The notes: generated from the letters alone by a model not told the origin. A stretch of 64,000 nucleotides of DNA from Spirochaetales bacterium (GCA_015075425.1 JABTUL010000001.1:310001-374000); one strand, 5' to 3'; numbered from the stretch's first letter, positions 6,902 through 16,431 are shown. A program made the numbers and translations.

Positions 6902-9568
6902 ATGAGGAATGTGCTATCAATGGGTCCTGGTCGTCTTTTTATACTTCTGATTTTTATTCTGGTAAAGAGTGCATCCGGTCAGTCTCTTCCGGTTCAGATA
7001 TGGGAAGACGCATCGCAGGTAGTTTCCCTGGATGCCGTCGCAGAAAAGCATGGTTGGTGGGCCACGGCCGCTGATCTGGACCCGGTGGCTTTCAGTCGCC
7101 AGCTGCTTCTTTCCGGTGCTCAGGAAAAGGAAAACTACCCCGGGTTTGTTCCCTCAAGCGTCCCCCAGGATCTCAATGAATTGAAGCTTACCCCCAACCC
7201 CTTCCATGAGTCTGCCTCTGCCTGGCAGTTGAAAACCTTTATCGCTCCAGCCGGGATGAAACTTCCGGTCGCCATTCGACTGGGTATCATCACGGACAGG
7301 GACAGGACGTATCTCAATGGTGTTCTCATTGGTGAGACAGGTGACTGGGAGGCAGAACTGCCTCAGGCGTATGACAGGATTCGTTTGTATTCGGTCCCTG
7401 AGGGAGTGATCCGGCCGGGAGCGCTCAATGTTATCCTCATCCATTCCAAACGCTACTTTCCGGATAACATTGGCCTGTACCGCGATACAGCGCGCATTGG
7501 TCCGGCCATGCAGGTATATACAGAATACTATAAAGATATCATTATTCAGCTTGTTCTGCTTGCCGCCTATTTGACCGCCGGCGGTTACTTTCTTTTCCTC
7601 TTTGCCCGCCGTCGCAAGGAAAGACAGAATCTATTCTTTGGAACGTTCGTTCTTTTTCTTGTTATTTATCAATTTATGCGAAATCAAATAAAGTATGAAT
7701 TGCCCCTTTCCTTCATTGCCATGAAGCGGGCAGAATACTTTGTGCTGTTTCTGGTGCTGCCACTGTTCTACTATTTTTTGCGATCTTACTTTGCCCTGCA
7801 GCCGGGTCGGTTTCTGAAGTGGTGGGACCGATTCATTCTCGGTTTGACCGGAGTATTTGTGGGTCTTGCTGTTTTCATTTTGTTTTCCAGTGATGCCATA
7901 CTCTGGAATGAAATCAACAAAACGGTTGTCCAGCCGCTCTGGCTGATCTACATTGTGGCCGTCCTGACCCTGCTTATACACAGGCTGATCCAGAAGGATC
8001 GCGACGCCTTTTACATTGTTGGTGGATTCAGCGTTATACTTCTTGCTATGGTAGTGGATACCTTTGGCGAGCGGGGCTACTACAATTTTCCGCGCGTCAT
8101 GGGCTATGCATTCATTGTATTCATCATGAGCCTGGCTTTGATCCTGGCCAACCACTTTGTGCGTCTCAATGAAGAGGTGGAAGATTTAAACCGGAATCTG
8201 GAGCTGAAGGTAGAAGAGCGGACCAACCAGTTGCGCAAGACCCTGGCAGAAGTACAGGAGCTCAAAATCCAGCAGGATGGTGATTATTTTTTAACATCAC
8301 TGTTGATCAAACCACTTAGCGGGAACTTTGGAAAAACGAAGAATGTCAGCGTCGATATTCTGGTAAGGCAAAAAAAGCGCTTCGTGTTCAAGAAATGGGA
8401 ATCGGAAATCGGCGGTGATATTTGTGCCACAGATGCCATCCAGCTGCGCGGCAGAGATTACACGGTCTTTGTCAACGGCGATGCGATGGGTAAATCCATT
8501 CAGGGAGCGGGTGGCGCTCTTGTGCTTGGCACGGTGTTCAAATCCATTCTGGCGCGAACCCAGCAATCTTTTGTTGCGCGAAACAAACATCCCGAGCAAT
8601 GGCTCAAAGACGCTTTCATTGAATTTCAGAATATCTTTGTTTCGTTCGACGGAACGATGCTGATGTCAGCAGTCATGGGCCTTGTGGACGATGCCACGGG
8701 ATTTCTGTATTTCATCAATGCTGAACATCCCTGGGTTGTATTGTACCGAGATGGTCGGGCATCTTTCATTGAAAGGGAACTATTGTTCCGCAAACTGGGG
8801 ATTATGGAAACTGGCGGAAGCATTCGCATTCAGACCTTCCAGATGGAACGTGATGATGTCATTCTCATCGGTTCTGATGGTCGCGACGACATATTGCTGG
8901 GCATGGAAGATGGTATGCGAGTGATCAACGAAGATGAGCAGGAGTTCTTGCGCAGAACGGAGGAAGGGCGCGGCATGCTTGCAGAAATCGAGGAAGCTCT
9001 CTATAAAAAAGGTTCCCTTACTGATGACTTTACTTTGATCCGCATCGCCTATAAAGAGGACCATCCGCTGGAAAGAAAAGAAATCCCGGTTGCTTATCGC
9101 GAGGCCCTGGCCGCGGCGCGGCGGCTCTACCGTGAAGGAAAGGTCACGGAGTCTGTGGAGGAGTATCGCAAAGCTCTTGCTGTGCAGGAGGAAGCGGAGG
9201 CCTTGCATGAGCTCGGCCAGATCTATATCAAACAAAAGGATTACTCAAATGCCGCCCGGACCATTGAGCGTTATCTGGATTTGAACCCGGCAGATACAGA
9301 ATTTCTGTACTGGCTGTCTCTTGCGCAAAAACACAGTCGTGAGCTCAGCGCTGCGGCGGATACTGGAGAGCGTTGTCGTTTGCGGAGTCCAGAACACCGC
9401 CGCAACTTGCTCAATCTGGCGGATGTCTATCGGTTGCTTGAGAATCCGGAGAGGGCAACCATGTTGCTGGACCTCTGTCGTAAACTCGAACCCGGTGATC
9501 CGAACATCGGTCGCCTGGAAGAAGCTCTGGCCCGGTCGGGAAAGCGCGATGCCGCTCTCATTGACTGA
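6902..9568 (+). CDS. 7TMR-DISM sensor with SpoIIE/PP2C phosphatase and TPR tail
   Basis: A modular signalling protein of about 888 residues: signal peptide (FILLIFILVKSASG), an extracytoplasmic 7TMR-DISMED2-type domain with the YLNGVLIG strand, seven transmembrane segments (about residues 210-430), a coiled-coil linker (LNEEVEDLNRNLELKVEER) and a SpoIIE serine phosphatase. Phosphatase metal-binding motifs are GGDI, VNGDAMGKS, SDGRDD and LTDDFTL. Three to four TPR repeats close the protein. It probably senses an extracellular ligand and dephosphorylates an anti-anti-sigma type protein. No such partner is in the window. The start is uncertain (GTG 6878, ATG 6902 or ATG 6920, the last with GAGG 12 nt upstream). 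Confidence 0.88.
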   Translation: MRNVLSMGPGRLFILLIFILVKSASGQSLPVQIWEDASQVVSLDAVAEKHGWWATAADLDPVAFSRQLLLSGAQEKENYPGFVPSSVPQDLNELKLTPNPFHESASAWQLKTFIAPAGMKLPVAIRLGIITDRDRTYLNGVLIGETGDWEAELPQAYDRIRLYSVPEGVIRPGALNVILIHSKRYFPDNIGLYRDTARIGPAMQVYTEYYKDIIIQLVLLAAYLTAGGYFLFLFARRRKERQNLFFGTFVLFLVIYQFMRNQIKYELPLSFIAMKRAEYFVLFLVLPLFYYFLRSYFALQPGRFLKWWDRFILGLTGVFVGLAVFILFSSDAILWNEINKTVVQPLWLIYIVAVLTLLIHRLIQKDRDAFYIVGGFSVILLAMVVDTFGERGYYNFPRVMGYAFIVFIMSLALILANHFVRLNEEVEDLNRNLELKVEERTNQLRKTLAEVQELKIQQDGDYFLTSLLIKPLSGNFGKTKNVSVDILVRQKKRFVFKKWESEIGGDICATDAIQLRGRDYTVFVNGDAMGKSIQGAGGALVLGTVFKSILARTQQSFVARNKHPEQWLKDAFIEFQNIFVSFDGTMLMSAVMGLVDDATGFLYFINAEHPWVVLYRDGRASFIERELLFRKLGIMETGGSIRIQTFQMERDDVILIGSDGRDDILLGMEDGMRVINEDEQEFLRRTEEGRGMLAEIEEALYKKGSLTDDFTLIRIAYKEDHPLERKEIPVAYREALAAARRLYREGKVTESVEEYRKALAVQEEAEALHELGQIYIKQKDYSNAARTIERYLDLNPADTEFLYWLSLAQKHSRELSAAADTGERCRLRSPEHRRNLLNLADVYRLLENPERATMLLDLCRKLEPGDPNIGRLEEALARSGKRDAALID

Positions 9569-9570
9569 AG

Positions 9571-10374
9571 ATGCCTGAACTCCCGGAGGTGGAGACAGTG
9601 GTTCGCACTCTGCGCCCTTTTGTGGAAGGTCAGAGCTTGCAGGACATTAAAGTATACTGGCCGCGGATCGTCCAGGGCCCGCTGAAGAGAACCTGGCAGG
9701 GCCAGACAGTAAAAGTTCTCAAGCGCCGGGCAAAGTTTATTGTGATGCAACTGGATAGCGGCTTTTTGACCACCCATTTGCGGATGACCGGCCAGCTGAT
9801 TCCGGTGGATGCCCTCCCGCGCAGGCAGATGCCTCATGTTCATGCCGCTTTTGTTCTGACAAATGGTGCGATTCTTTTCCAGGATGTGCGCAAGTTCGGA
9901 CGCATTCGCTTTCTGGGTCCAGCGGACTATGCTCTATGGGAAAGCAAACTGGGCTGTGAACCGCTGGAGGAAAGTTTCACAGCCGACTGGTTGTATGAGT
10001 CCACTCGTAAAAGGCGACGTCAGCTGAAGCCGGCTCTCCTGGATCAGGGCTTTATCGCGGGGCTGGGAAATATCTATGTGGATGAGGCACTTTTTGTGGC
10101 CCGGTTACAGCCGACGCGCCTGGCAGCAGATTTGAGTCGACAGGATTGCTCGCGACTGCACGGGGCGATCCAGAAAGTGCTGCGAAAAGCAACGGCCGCC
10201 AACGGCAGCAGCTTCATGGATTTTAAATTTCTGGGAGGTCAGGAGGGGGGTTACACAGATGAAATGCTTGTTTTCCGTAGAACCGGCTTACCCTGTCCGC
10301 GCTGCAAGAGACCCATTGAAAGAATCGTTCTGGGCGGCCGCTCCACCCACTTTTGCCGGTCCTGCCAGATTTAA
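9571..10374 (+). CDS. mutM: Formamidopyrimidine-DNA glycosylase (Fpg)
   Basis: Starts with the invariant PELPEVETV, so the processed N-terminal Pro is the Schiff-base nucleophile and the adjacent Glu is catalytic. It continues with HLRMTGQL, QDVRKFGR, the helix-two-turn-helix GLGNIYVDEALF and a C-terminal C4 zinc finger (CPRCKRPI ... HFCRSCQI). The length of 267 residues is standard. It removes 8-oxoguanine and formamidopyrimidines from DNA. It begins 2 bp after the phosphatase stop, so it is probably co-transcribed. Its 3' end overlaps the convergent lipoprotein gene by 4 bp. Confidence 0.95.
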   Translation: MPELPEVETVVRTLRPFVEGQSLQDIKVYWPRIVQGPLKRTWQGQTVKVLKRRAKFIVMQLDSGFLTTHLRMTGQLIPVDALPRRQMPHVHAAFVLTNGAILFQDVRKFGRIRFLGPADYALWESKLGCEPLEESFTADWLYESTRKRRRQLKPALLDQGFIAGLGNIYVDEALFVARLQPTRLAADLSRQDCSRLHGAIQKVLRKATAANGSSFMDFKFLGGQEGGYTDEMLVFRRTGLPCPRCKRPIERIVLGGRSTHFCRSCQI

Positions 10375-10931
10375 TTGGCTTTGATGGTTTTGCCGTCTTC
10401 CGGGGCTCCTTTGCGCCGGCCTTTCTTGCGTCCGGTCTCGAAAAACTTACCGACGATGGTTTCCGAGCAGTTCGATGGCTTCATCTGCAATTTAAAAAAA
10501 TCATAAAGATCTTCCATACCTTTACAGAGGAACTGGTATTTTCCTTCCGCCTGAACGTGGTACTGCTTGTGCACCGGGCGTTGGCCTCTCCTTTCAAAAA
10601 AAGTAATCTGTTCCGTTACTTCATCCTGTAACGCTTCCAGGCTGTTGCCTTCGCAGATGCGCAATGCAAAAAGGATCTGCTGCAATTCTTCTGCGGCCTC
10701 TTTTTCGATCTTTGCGTCAAAGGAGCATGACCCGGCGGCACTCTGAAATCTGGCGTTCATGCGGAAGGCCGGTTTCTGTGCAGATTGATTTTGCACCCGC
10801 AGAGTTTGTCGGAAATTGCTGCCCTCTGCCAGCAGTTCAAAGCCCTGCAATTGATCGTAGGGGACTGTGGGAGAGAAAGGCAGCCGGGAAGCACAGCTGC
10901 AAATCAAGCCAAGAACAAAGAGAGCCCGCAT
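10371..10931 (-). CDS. Probable lipoprotein, function unknown
   Basis: A 186-residue exported protein with a short signal sequence ending in LGLICSCAS; the second Cys fits a relaxed spirochaetal lipobox (ICS-C). The body is predicted mixed alpha/beta with no recognised domain. The C-terminus is strongly basic (FFETGRKKGRRKGAPEDGK). It is last in a minus-strand set MBOAT, DUF1574, hydrolase-like, lipoprotein, 13 bp downstream of the hydrolase-like gene, which suggests a role in the same envelope process. Confidence 0.6.
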   Translation of the reverse strand: MRALFVLGLICSCASRLPFSPTVPYDQLQGFELLAEGSNFRQTLRVQNQSAQKPAFRMNARFQSAAGSCSFDAKIEKEAAEELQQILFALRICEGNSLEALQDEVTEQITFFERRGQRPVHKQYHVQAEGKYQFLCKGMEDLYDFFKLQMKPSNCSETIVGKFFETGRKKGRRKGAPEDGKTIKAN

Positions 10932-10944
10932 GGCTCAAAGATGA

Positions 10945-11904
10945 TCAGGGTGGCTGAGCGCGCAAGACCTTTTCCAGCTCCCCGGTCAAAGAGGGGGCAA
11001 GCTCCGGGCGCAGCGCTGACAGTGCCAGTTCCAGTTGCGAGATTATCTGTTGATCGGCAGCGCGCAAAAAGCTGTCCATACCGGGCAGTATTTGTTCGTC
11101 GTCTGCCGGGATGCCAGGCGTAAAAGCATCAAACTCCCCGCGGTAATGGCGCACCGTGACACCCTTCTGCTCCACCCGGGCTCGCGCGGACTTAAAATGG
11201 ATTGCCTGATTTTCACGCAGCGCCGTAATGCCCAGGTTTTCTTTTTCTTTTTCTAATGAATTCTGTATCATTCGTCTGCCCACATGGGCGCCATGCGGAA
11301 GCGGTTCCAGTTCATAGTCATGGAGCCAGCGCTGGCTCAAGCTTTCCGCATCCCTCAGCATAGAGTCCGGAGCGCCTTCAAGGGCCATTTTGTGGAGCAT
11401 CTGTTCCACCCGCAGGTGCTGGTAGTTTTCGCGTGCAGCGCAGGAAAACAGAAGAATTTGCTGCGGCCTCTTTTTACTTTTCTGTGCGGCCTCAAGAGCC
11501 GTGTAGCATCCCTGCCCGTGCGCCAGGATCAGAGAAACCGGATAATCGTCCAGTACGGTAAGCAGATCACGGGCCAGTTGCTTTACGCTGGAGTGCAATC
11601 TTTGATCATAGTGCAAGAAAGCCCGGTTGCTCCTGATGAAGTAACGGGCCAGAAGCAATCCGCTGTGAAATTGCACGGCACCCTGGTTGCCGTAGCGGTC
11701 CATGTTTTCATCGGCAATGTAAACGGTTAAAGGACCACTTCCATAAATTGTTCCGCGTAAAACAAATCCATCGACCATTTTTCGTTCAAAGTCTTTTCCG
11801 GCTGGATAGGTTTCCTGAGACCAGAGAACAACGCCCAGTCCTGCTAAAAGGAAGGCCACTCCAGCCGCGAAGGTCAGCAGGATTACGCGACGCAGAGGAG
11901 TCAT
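10945..11904 (-). CDS. Membrane-anchored alpha/beta-hydrolase-like protein without nucleophile Ser
   Basis: An N-terminal transmembrane helix (residues ~6-28) is followed by an alpha/beta-hydrolase-like domain. The segment FLHYDQRLHSS resembles the usual yDqRGhG strand. At the nucleophile elbow, where GxSxG is expected, the protein reads LAHGQGCYTAL, so Ser is replaced by Gly. A later HYRGEFDAFTPG could supply an acid residue. Either it uses a different nucleophile or it is a binding protein. It overlaps the upstream DUF1574 gene by 4 bp (ATGA), so the two are almost certainly co-translated. Confidence 0.6.
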   Translation of the reverse strand: MTPLRRVILLTFAAGVAFLLAGLGVVLWSQETYPAGKDFERKMVDGFVLRGTIYGSGPLTVYIADENMDRYGNQGAVQFHSGLLLARYFIRSNRAFLHYDQRLHSSVKQLARDLLTVLDDYPVSLILAHGQGCYTALEAAQKSKKRPQQILLFSCAARENYQHLRVEQMLHKMALEGAPDSMLRDAESLSQRWLHDYELEPLPHGAHVGRRMIQNSLEKEKENLGITALRENQAIHFKSARARVEQKGVTVRHYRGEFDAFTPGIPADDEQILPGMDSFLRAADQQIISQLELALSALRPELAPSLTGELEKVLRAQPP

Positions 11905-12974
11905 GGCCTGAGCGTGAGCGCATCAAAGATGCGATCGGAAAATTCCGCGAAGCAAACCGATGCCATGTGGCTGGCGTCATAGAATTTATCGCACTTCATG
12001 GCATCCGCCTGGTTGAGATTGACTATGGGAGCCCGATAGGTTCGGGACAGTTGTTCAATGACCGGAAACCATGTGGCATGGACGGTCTGTTTCTGGTGTA
12101 AACCCACGATGCGTACCGGTTTTTCCAGTTTCAGTCGCCGCAGTTCCGGAGCGATCCGGGGCCAGAGCAAAATAGTTTTCCCGGCCAGTTGGTCGCTGAT
12201 CTGAAGACTCTTTTCTGTGAATGAAACCATTCCAGGGTGAAGTTGATAGGGTTCAAAAAAGTTCTTAAAAGTTTGCTGTGCAGTCTTTTCCCAGAACTCT
12301 GGATCATCATCGGGCTCCGCATGATCGTTATAAGGAGTGCTGCCGCGGTTTACGATTAGCGAATTATAGGCAATAGCTTCAAATTCCTTGAGATCATACA
12401 TGAATTCGGAATGGTTCCGCAGTCGGTAGCGGATAGTATCCAGATTGGGCCGGTAACGATAGGTCCACATGGTTTTTTTGGCGGCGTAGTTGGTTAAGTC
12501 TTGCAGTCGGAAATGGGTGGCATGCAGAGCAACAAATGACAGCGGGAGCCCGTTGATCATAGTTTCATCCATGGAAATCAGAGGATTGTAATTAAAACCT
12601 TGCGGACTTATAGCAAAGAGAATCGCATCCGGGCGAATGTTTTCCTCCTGAAATCGCTTCATATAATAGTAGTAGTAATCGGAAGTGCCGCCGGGAACGG
12701 AATAGTTGTAGAGAATCCATTCGGGGTAGGTCTTTTCCAGATACGCTGTGTCAAAACTTAAGGTGCGGGAATTGCCAAACAGGACCACGACTTTTTTCCG
12801 GTCCGGACGACGCAGATAGTTGCGTAGCTTGATGGTCATTGTGATTTTGTGATCGTAGTTGATGTAGCTCAAGGTGCGCAGGAAGTAGTAGGGGAGATGT
12901 CCGACAAAGAAAGCTTTATCCAGCAGGAAGGCGGCTAAAAGAATCAGGAAAGGAAAGTAGATCCAGCGTTTCAT
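11901..12974 (-). CDS. DUF1574 / SGNH-like protein, second MBOAT partner
   Basis: A 357-residue protein with an N-terminal membrane helix (PFLILLAAFLLDKAFF), the VLFGNSRTLSF block (GNSRT corresponding to GSSRS in the first copy) and the C-terminal FYDASHMA motif with the Asp-x-x-His pair. Overall it is diverged from the copy at 4177-5283 but has the same layout. It lies 3 bp downstream of the MBOAT gene, the expected arrangement for a transacylation pair in which the MBOAT exports an acyl group and the SGNH-like protein delivers it. Confidence 0.8.
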   Translation of the reverse strand: MKRWIYFPFLILLAAFLLDKAFFVGHLPYYFLRTLSYINYDHKITMTIKLRNYLRRPDRKKVVVLFGNSRTLSFDTAYLEKTYPEWILYNYSVPGGTSDYYYYYMKRFQEENIRPDAILFAISPQGFNYNPLISMDETMINGLPLSFVALHATHFRLQDLTNYAAKKTMWTYRYRPNLDTIRYRLRNHSEFMYDLKEFEAIAYNSLIVNRGSTPYNDHAEPDDDPEFWEKTAQQTFKNFFEPYQLHPGMVSFTEKSLQISDQLAGKTILLWPRIAPELRRLKLEKPVRIVGLHQKQTVHATWFPVIEQLSRTYRAPIVNLNQADAMKCDKFYDASHMASVCFAEFSDRIFDALTLRP

Positions 12975-12977
12975 AAA

Positions 12978-14501
12978 TTAAAAAACAAAGTAGATAAACT
13001 GGTGTCCCCCCTGCACCAGCGTGGGCAACAGCAAGCCAAAGAGCAAAGTTCCCGAGACAAGCAAAAGGAGGGTATCATGTTTGCGCCAGGATTCCAGTCG
13101 TCCGGGTTTGTATTGCAGCCAGTGGAAGAAAGCCACGGCGGCAAAGAGCACAAAGGTAGAATCTCCTTGAGGCAAAGGCGCTGCGGCAAGGATATCCGGA
13201 CCAAACACTTCTGTGAGTTGCCTGTATTCAAAGCTGCTTCCGGCAAACCCGGAGCGGATTACGTCGCTTGTGTGCGTGAAGAGCCCTCCTATTAGAGAAA
13301 GCATGACATTGGCTGAGCTGACGGAGTGGGTGCCATAATCGACACTTTGAGCCCGGAACATCAAGGCACCGATCGAAAACAGAACAAAGGTGAAAAGAAT
13401 CTGCAATCCCTGGATCAAAGGATTTTTGATTTTGTGTAAGGCAAAAGAAAATTTCTCCTCCAGCAGTCTTTCCAGAGCAAGCAGTACCCCCCACATGGCT
13501 CCCCAGCAGATATAGGTATAATCAGCACCGTGCCAGAAGCCACCCAGAGTGAAAGTGATAAATAGATTGAAATACGTGCGTACCTGCCCCAGGCGATTGC
13601 CGCCCAGAGGGAAATAGATATAGTCGCGCAGCCAGGTTGCCAGAGTGATATGCCAGCGCGCCCAGAGTTCTTTGCCCGTGCGACTGAAGAAGGGGGCGCG
13701 AAAATTCTCCGGTATATCGTAGCCCAGTAGATACGCGCATCCCCGGGCAATGTCCGTATAGCCGGAGAAATCACAGTACACCTGTAAGGAAAAAATCATG
13801 CCGGCGAGAAGGATCGTCCAGCCCTCATAGAGGCCGGGAGAGTGATATACCGGACCCAGCAGGGCCCCGGCTGGATCGGCCAGAAGAACCTTTTTCACCA
13901 GCCCGCCCAGAATAAGCCAGATTCCATCATACATGCGGCGGCGCGAGAGCGAAGGTGCATCCAGCTGAGGCAAAAAATCACTGGAGCGCATGATGGGGCC
14001 GGCAATCAACTGAGGAAAAAATAATATAAATAATGAATATTTTCGAAAATCAATCGATTCTGTAACCTGGCCGCGGTAAACATCAACGGTGAAGGCTAAA
14101 ATTTGAAAGGTGTAAAAACTGATGGCCAGAGGCAGGAAAATGCCTGCTGTGATATCCCAGGCCGGGATGGAAAGATCACTGATAACTTGCAGGAAAAACC
14201 CGGCGTATTTGAACAGGGCCAGATTGCCCACATTCAGGACAATGGCGATCAGCAGCACGATCCGGCGCGAAGCGGGTTTGCGCATCATCCAGCGCACCAG
14301 GCCGTAGTTGATGTAAAGAATGCCGATGAAATGAAAAAGCCAGCGTAATCCTATCCAGCCTTCGCGCTCAAGGCCCCAGGTTGCATAAAAAAGAGCAGAT
14401 GCAAAAATCAAAAACAGGCTGCGGCTTTTGCCGCGCAGTTGCCAGTAGATAAGGTAGGTGAGGGCAAAAAAGGCAAGAAAGAGGACGGAATTAAAGAGCA
14501 T
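12978..14501 (-). CDS. MBOAT-family membrane O-acyltransferase, second copy
   Basis: A 507-residue polytopic protein with the same landmarks as the copy at 2808-4196: YTFQILAFTVDVYRGQ, FFPQLIAGPIMRSSDFLPQL, YCDFSGYTDIARGCAYLLG, ELWARWHITLATWLRDYIYFPLGG and TLGGFWHGADYTYICWG with the catalytic His. It is about 45 residues longer, mostly in an extra segment before the C-terminus. It heads the minus-strand set MBOAT, DUF1574, hydrolase-like, lipoprotein. Its start overlaps the end of nrnA by 11 bp. Confidence 0.9.
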   Translation of the reverse strand: MLFNSVLFLAFFALTYLIYWQLRGKSRSLFLIFASALFYATWGLEREGWIGLRWLFHFIGILYINYGLVRWMMRKPASRRIVLLIAIVLNVGNLALFKYAGFFLQVISDLSIPAWDITAGIFLPLAISFYTFQILAFTVDVYRGQVTESIDFRKYSLFILFFPQLIAGPIMRSSDFLPQLDAPSLSRRRMYDGIWLILGGLVKKVLLADPAGALLGPVYHSPGLYEGWTILLAGMIFSLQVYCDFSGYTDIARGCAYLLGYDIPENFRAPFFSRTGKELWARWHITLATWLRDYIYFPLGGNRLGQVRTYFNLFITFTLGGFWHGADYTYICWGAMWGVLLALERLLEEKFSFALHKIKNPLIQGLQILFTFVLFSIGALMFRAQSVDYGTHSVSSANVMLSLIGGLFTHTSDVIRSGFAGSSFEYRQLTEVFGPDILAAAPLPQGDSTFVLFAAVAFFHWLQYKPGRLESWRKHDTLLLLVSGTLLFGLLLPTLVQGGHQFIYFVF

Positions 14502-15471
14502 GAACCTGCAAGCAACTCTCTATGCGAGGTAGAAAGTCGGCAATGGCCGCCTGAAGGTCAAGGTGAATTGTGGCCCCGCAGGCATTTTTGTGTCCTCCTC
14601 CATCATAAGGGCGAACCGCCGGCAGGAGGTCCAGAGTACCGCGCGAGCGCGCGGAAACGCGGGTCAGGGACGGGCCGCGGCGAGAAAAGAAAAGGGCAGC
14701 GGCAATTTCCTGGATTTCCAGCAATTCATTGATCACGCCTTCCACCTGGTCCAGATCAGAGACTGTCAGGTCTTCGCGGGCCAGATCCAGTTGAAAATAG
14801 GCGATTTTCTGTGCTTCGTTGAAGGCAAGTGACTGGTAGAGTTTTTTCTTGAGCTGCAGGCGTTTGAGACTGAAAGCAGAGAGTATCAGGTCAGATATCT
14901 TATCCGGTTGCACACCGAGTTCAATAAGGTGCGCAGCCATCAGATGGGAACGCGGTGACGTTTTGCGATAGCGAAAATTTCCCGTATCTGCAATAAGTCC
15001 TGCATAGAGGCCGGTCGCTGCGATGGGAGAAGGGACTACATTTGCTTCTGCGTACAGGTTATAAACAATCTCCGACGTGGATGCAGAGGCCGGATCCTGA
15101 AAGGTTTTATGAAAATCGGGCGTGGCACCATCGTGGTGATCGATGATGATGAGGTTGCTTTGATCGGGGAGAATAGCGGATTGTACATTTAATATACGAT
15201 CCAGATCAGAATTGTCAATGATGACAACGGTCCGCCCGGTGGCATCAACGTCAGCAAAGACCTGCACGATTTCTTCCGGGTCCAGGAAGCGCAATCTCTC
15301 TGCGGCTTGATCGGGATTGGCGATAATCACGTCCTTACCGAGGGCGCGCAGAAGCCCGTGCAGGGCCACCTCTGAACCCAGACCGTCCGGATCAGGATTG
15401 CGATGCGTGGTGAGCAAAAGCTTTTCTTCTGACTTCAGACGCTCCAGTAAACTACGGGCCATTACATTCAT
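14491..15471 (-). CDS. nrnA: DHH/DHHA1 phosphoesterase (NrnA-like oligoribonuclease/pAp phosphatase)
   Basis: A 326-residue DHH-family protein. Metal-binding motifs are in order: HRNPDPDGLGSE, IIDNSDLD, IIDHHDG and LIADTGNFRY. The C-terminal DHHA1 domain ends in the substrate-binding GGGHKNACGA. NrnA degrades short RNA oligonucleotides and dephosphorylates 3'-phosphoadenosine 5'-phosphate. The lengths and motif spacing are those of NrnA rather than RecJ. It starts by ATGA overlap with the HD-domain gene upstream. Confidence 0.88.
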   Translation of the reverse strand: MNVMARSLLERLKSEEKLLLTTHRNPDPDGLGSEVALHGLLRALGKDVIIANPDQAAERLRFLDPEEIVQVFADVDATGRTVVIIDNSDLDRILNVQSAILPDQSNLIIIDHHDGATPDFHKTFQDPASASTSEIVYNLYAEANVVPSPIAATGLYAGLIADTGNFRYRKTSPRSHLMAAHLIELGVQPDKISDLILSAFSLKRLQLKKKLYQSLAFNEAQKIAYFQLDLAREDLTVSDLDQVEGVINELLEIQEIAAALFFSRRGPSLTRVSARSRGTLDLLPAVRPYDGGGHKNACGATIHLDLQAAIADFLPRIESCLQVHAL

Positions 15472-16415
15472 GACACCATTTCCGTTTCATGAGTTAAAAG
15501 GCCGCGGGCCCGTTCTTCCAGATCCGATTGCTGGTTTTGCAGTTTTCCCTGCTGGACCTCGCTCAGTAGCACTTTCATTGTCCTGCCCATAGCCGGTCCG
15601 GGAGTATAACCCATCCCCATGAGAATATGTCCATTGATTTTCAGGTCGCTTACTTTGAGCCGGGCATCACTATTTTCTACTCGCCGGATGTGCTGGATCA
15701 TGCGCTGGATGGCTCTGGGAAGCTTTGCCTTACGGCCACTGCCCCGGCGGTCCGCTTTGCGCAGAGCGATCAAATCGTTTAGAGCCGCTGGCCCGACTTT
15801 GCGGGAGAAGCGGCGGATGGCCCGATCACTCCAGTCTCCGGTATAGTGAAACATATGGTGGCGGACCAGAAACAGGATGCGTTCCCGGGAATTTAGCGGA
15901 AAATCCAGCCGATTCAGAATGCGACGGGCATGCCGGGTGCTGTAGATTTCATGACGGTGGAACGTGGCTTCGCCACCAGGGCCTTCCACGCGGGTATCCA
16001 CCTTGCCCAGATCGTGGAAGAGTGCGGATAGCCGCAGTTCCACATCGTCTGCCGGGGCTGCGTCACAGGCATAGAGGCTGTGGTAGTAGATATCGTGTTC
16101 GTGGAAGCGGTTTTGTTTGAGGCCCCGGGCTGCGGTGAGTTCCGGCAACCATACCTCCAGAATGCCGGCCTTTCGCAGCATCTCGAAGCATTGGGACGGC
16201 TGCTCTGTTTGCACAATGCGGATCAGAAGTTTGCGCTGGAGCGCCCGGCTCTGTGGAAGCTCAAGAGCATGATCTGTACCGATTTCACGAATCTGGCGGA
16301 AGATGGCCGGCCAGGGCCCGGGGCTTTTTAGCGGCTGATTTCCGGTCACAATCCACTGCAGCCTGCCTGTGCTGGGACGGAACCAAAAATGCTGGCTTTT
16401 TCTCATCCACTGCAT
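15468..16415 (-). CDS. HD-domain protein like the tail of tRNA nucleotidyltransferase
   Basis: The N-terminal ~100 residues match the linker region of CCA-adding enzymes (QRKLLIRIVQTEQPSQCFEMLRKAGILEVWLPEL). An HD phosphohydrolase domain follows (HSLYACD, LSALFHDLGKV, HRHEIYSTRHA, VRHH). The C-terminus has the tRNA-nucleotidyltransferase end segment (DLKINGHILMGMGYTPGP). The catalytic nucleotidyltransferase head with its GxxRD / DxD motifs is absent. It may be a stand-alone phosphohydrolase/tRNA-binding module. ATG 16415 or 16406 is used; AGGGG precedes the latter by about 9 nt. hpt is divergent 16 bp away. Confidence 0.75.
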   Translation of the reverse strand: MQWMRKSQHFWFRPSTGRLQWIVTGNQPLKSPGPWPAIFRQIREIGTDHALELPQSRALQRKLLIRIVQTEQPSQCFEMLRKAGILEVWLPELTAARGLKQNRFHEHDIYYHSLYACDAAPADDVELRLSALFHDLGKVDTRVEGPGGEATFHRHEIYSTRHARRILNRLDFPLNSRERILFLVRHHMFHYTGDWSDRAIRRFSRKVGPAALNDLIALRKADRRGSGRKAKLPRAIQRMIQHIRRVENSDARLKVSDLKINGHILMGMGYTPGPAMGRTMKVLLSEVQQGKLQNQQSDLEERARGLLTHETEMVS

Positions 16416-16431
16416 CCCCTGACCGGAGCGA

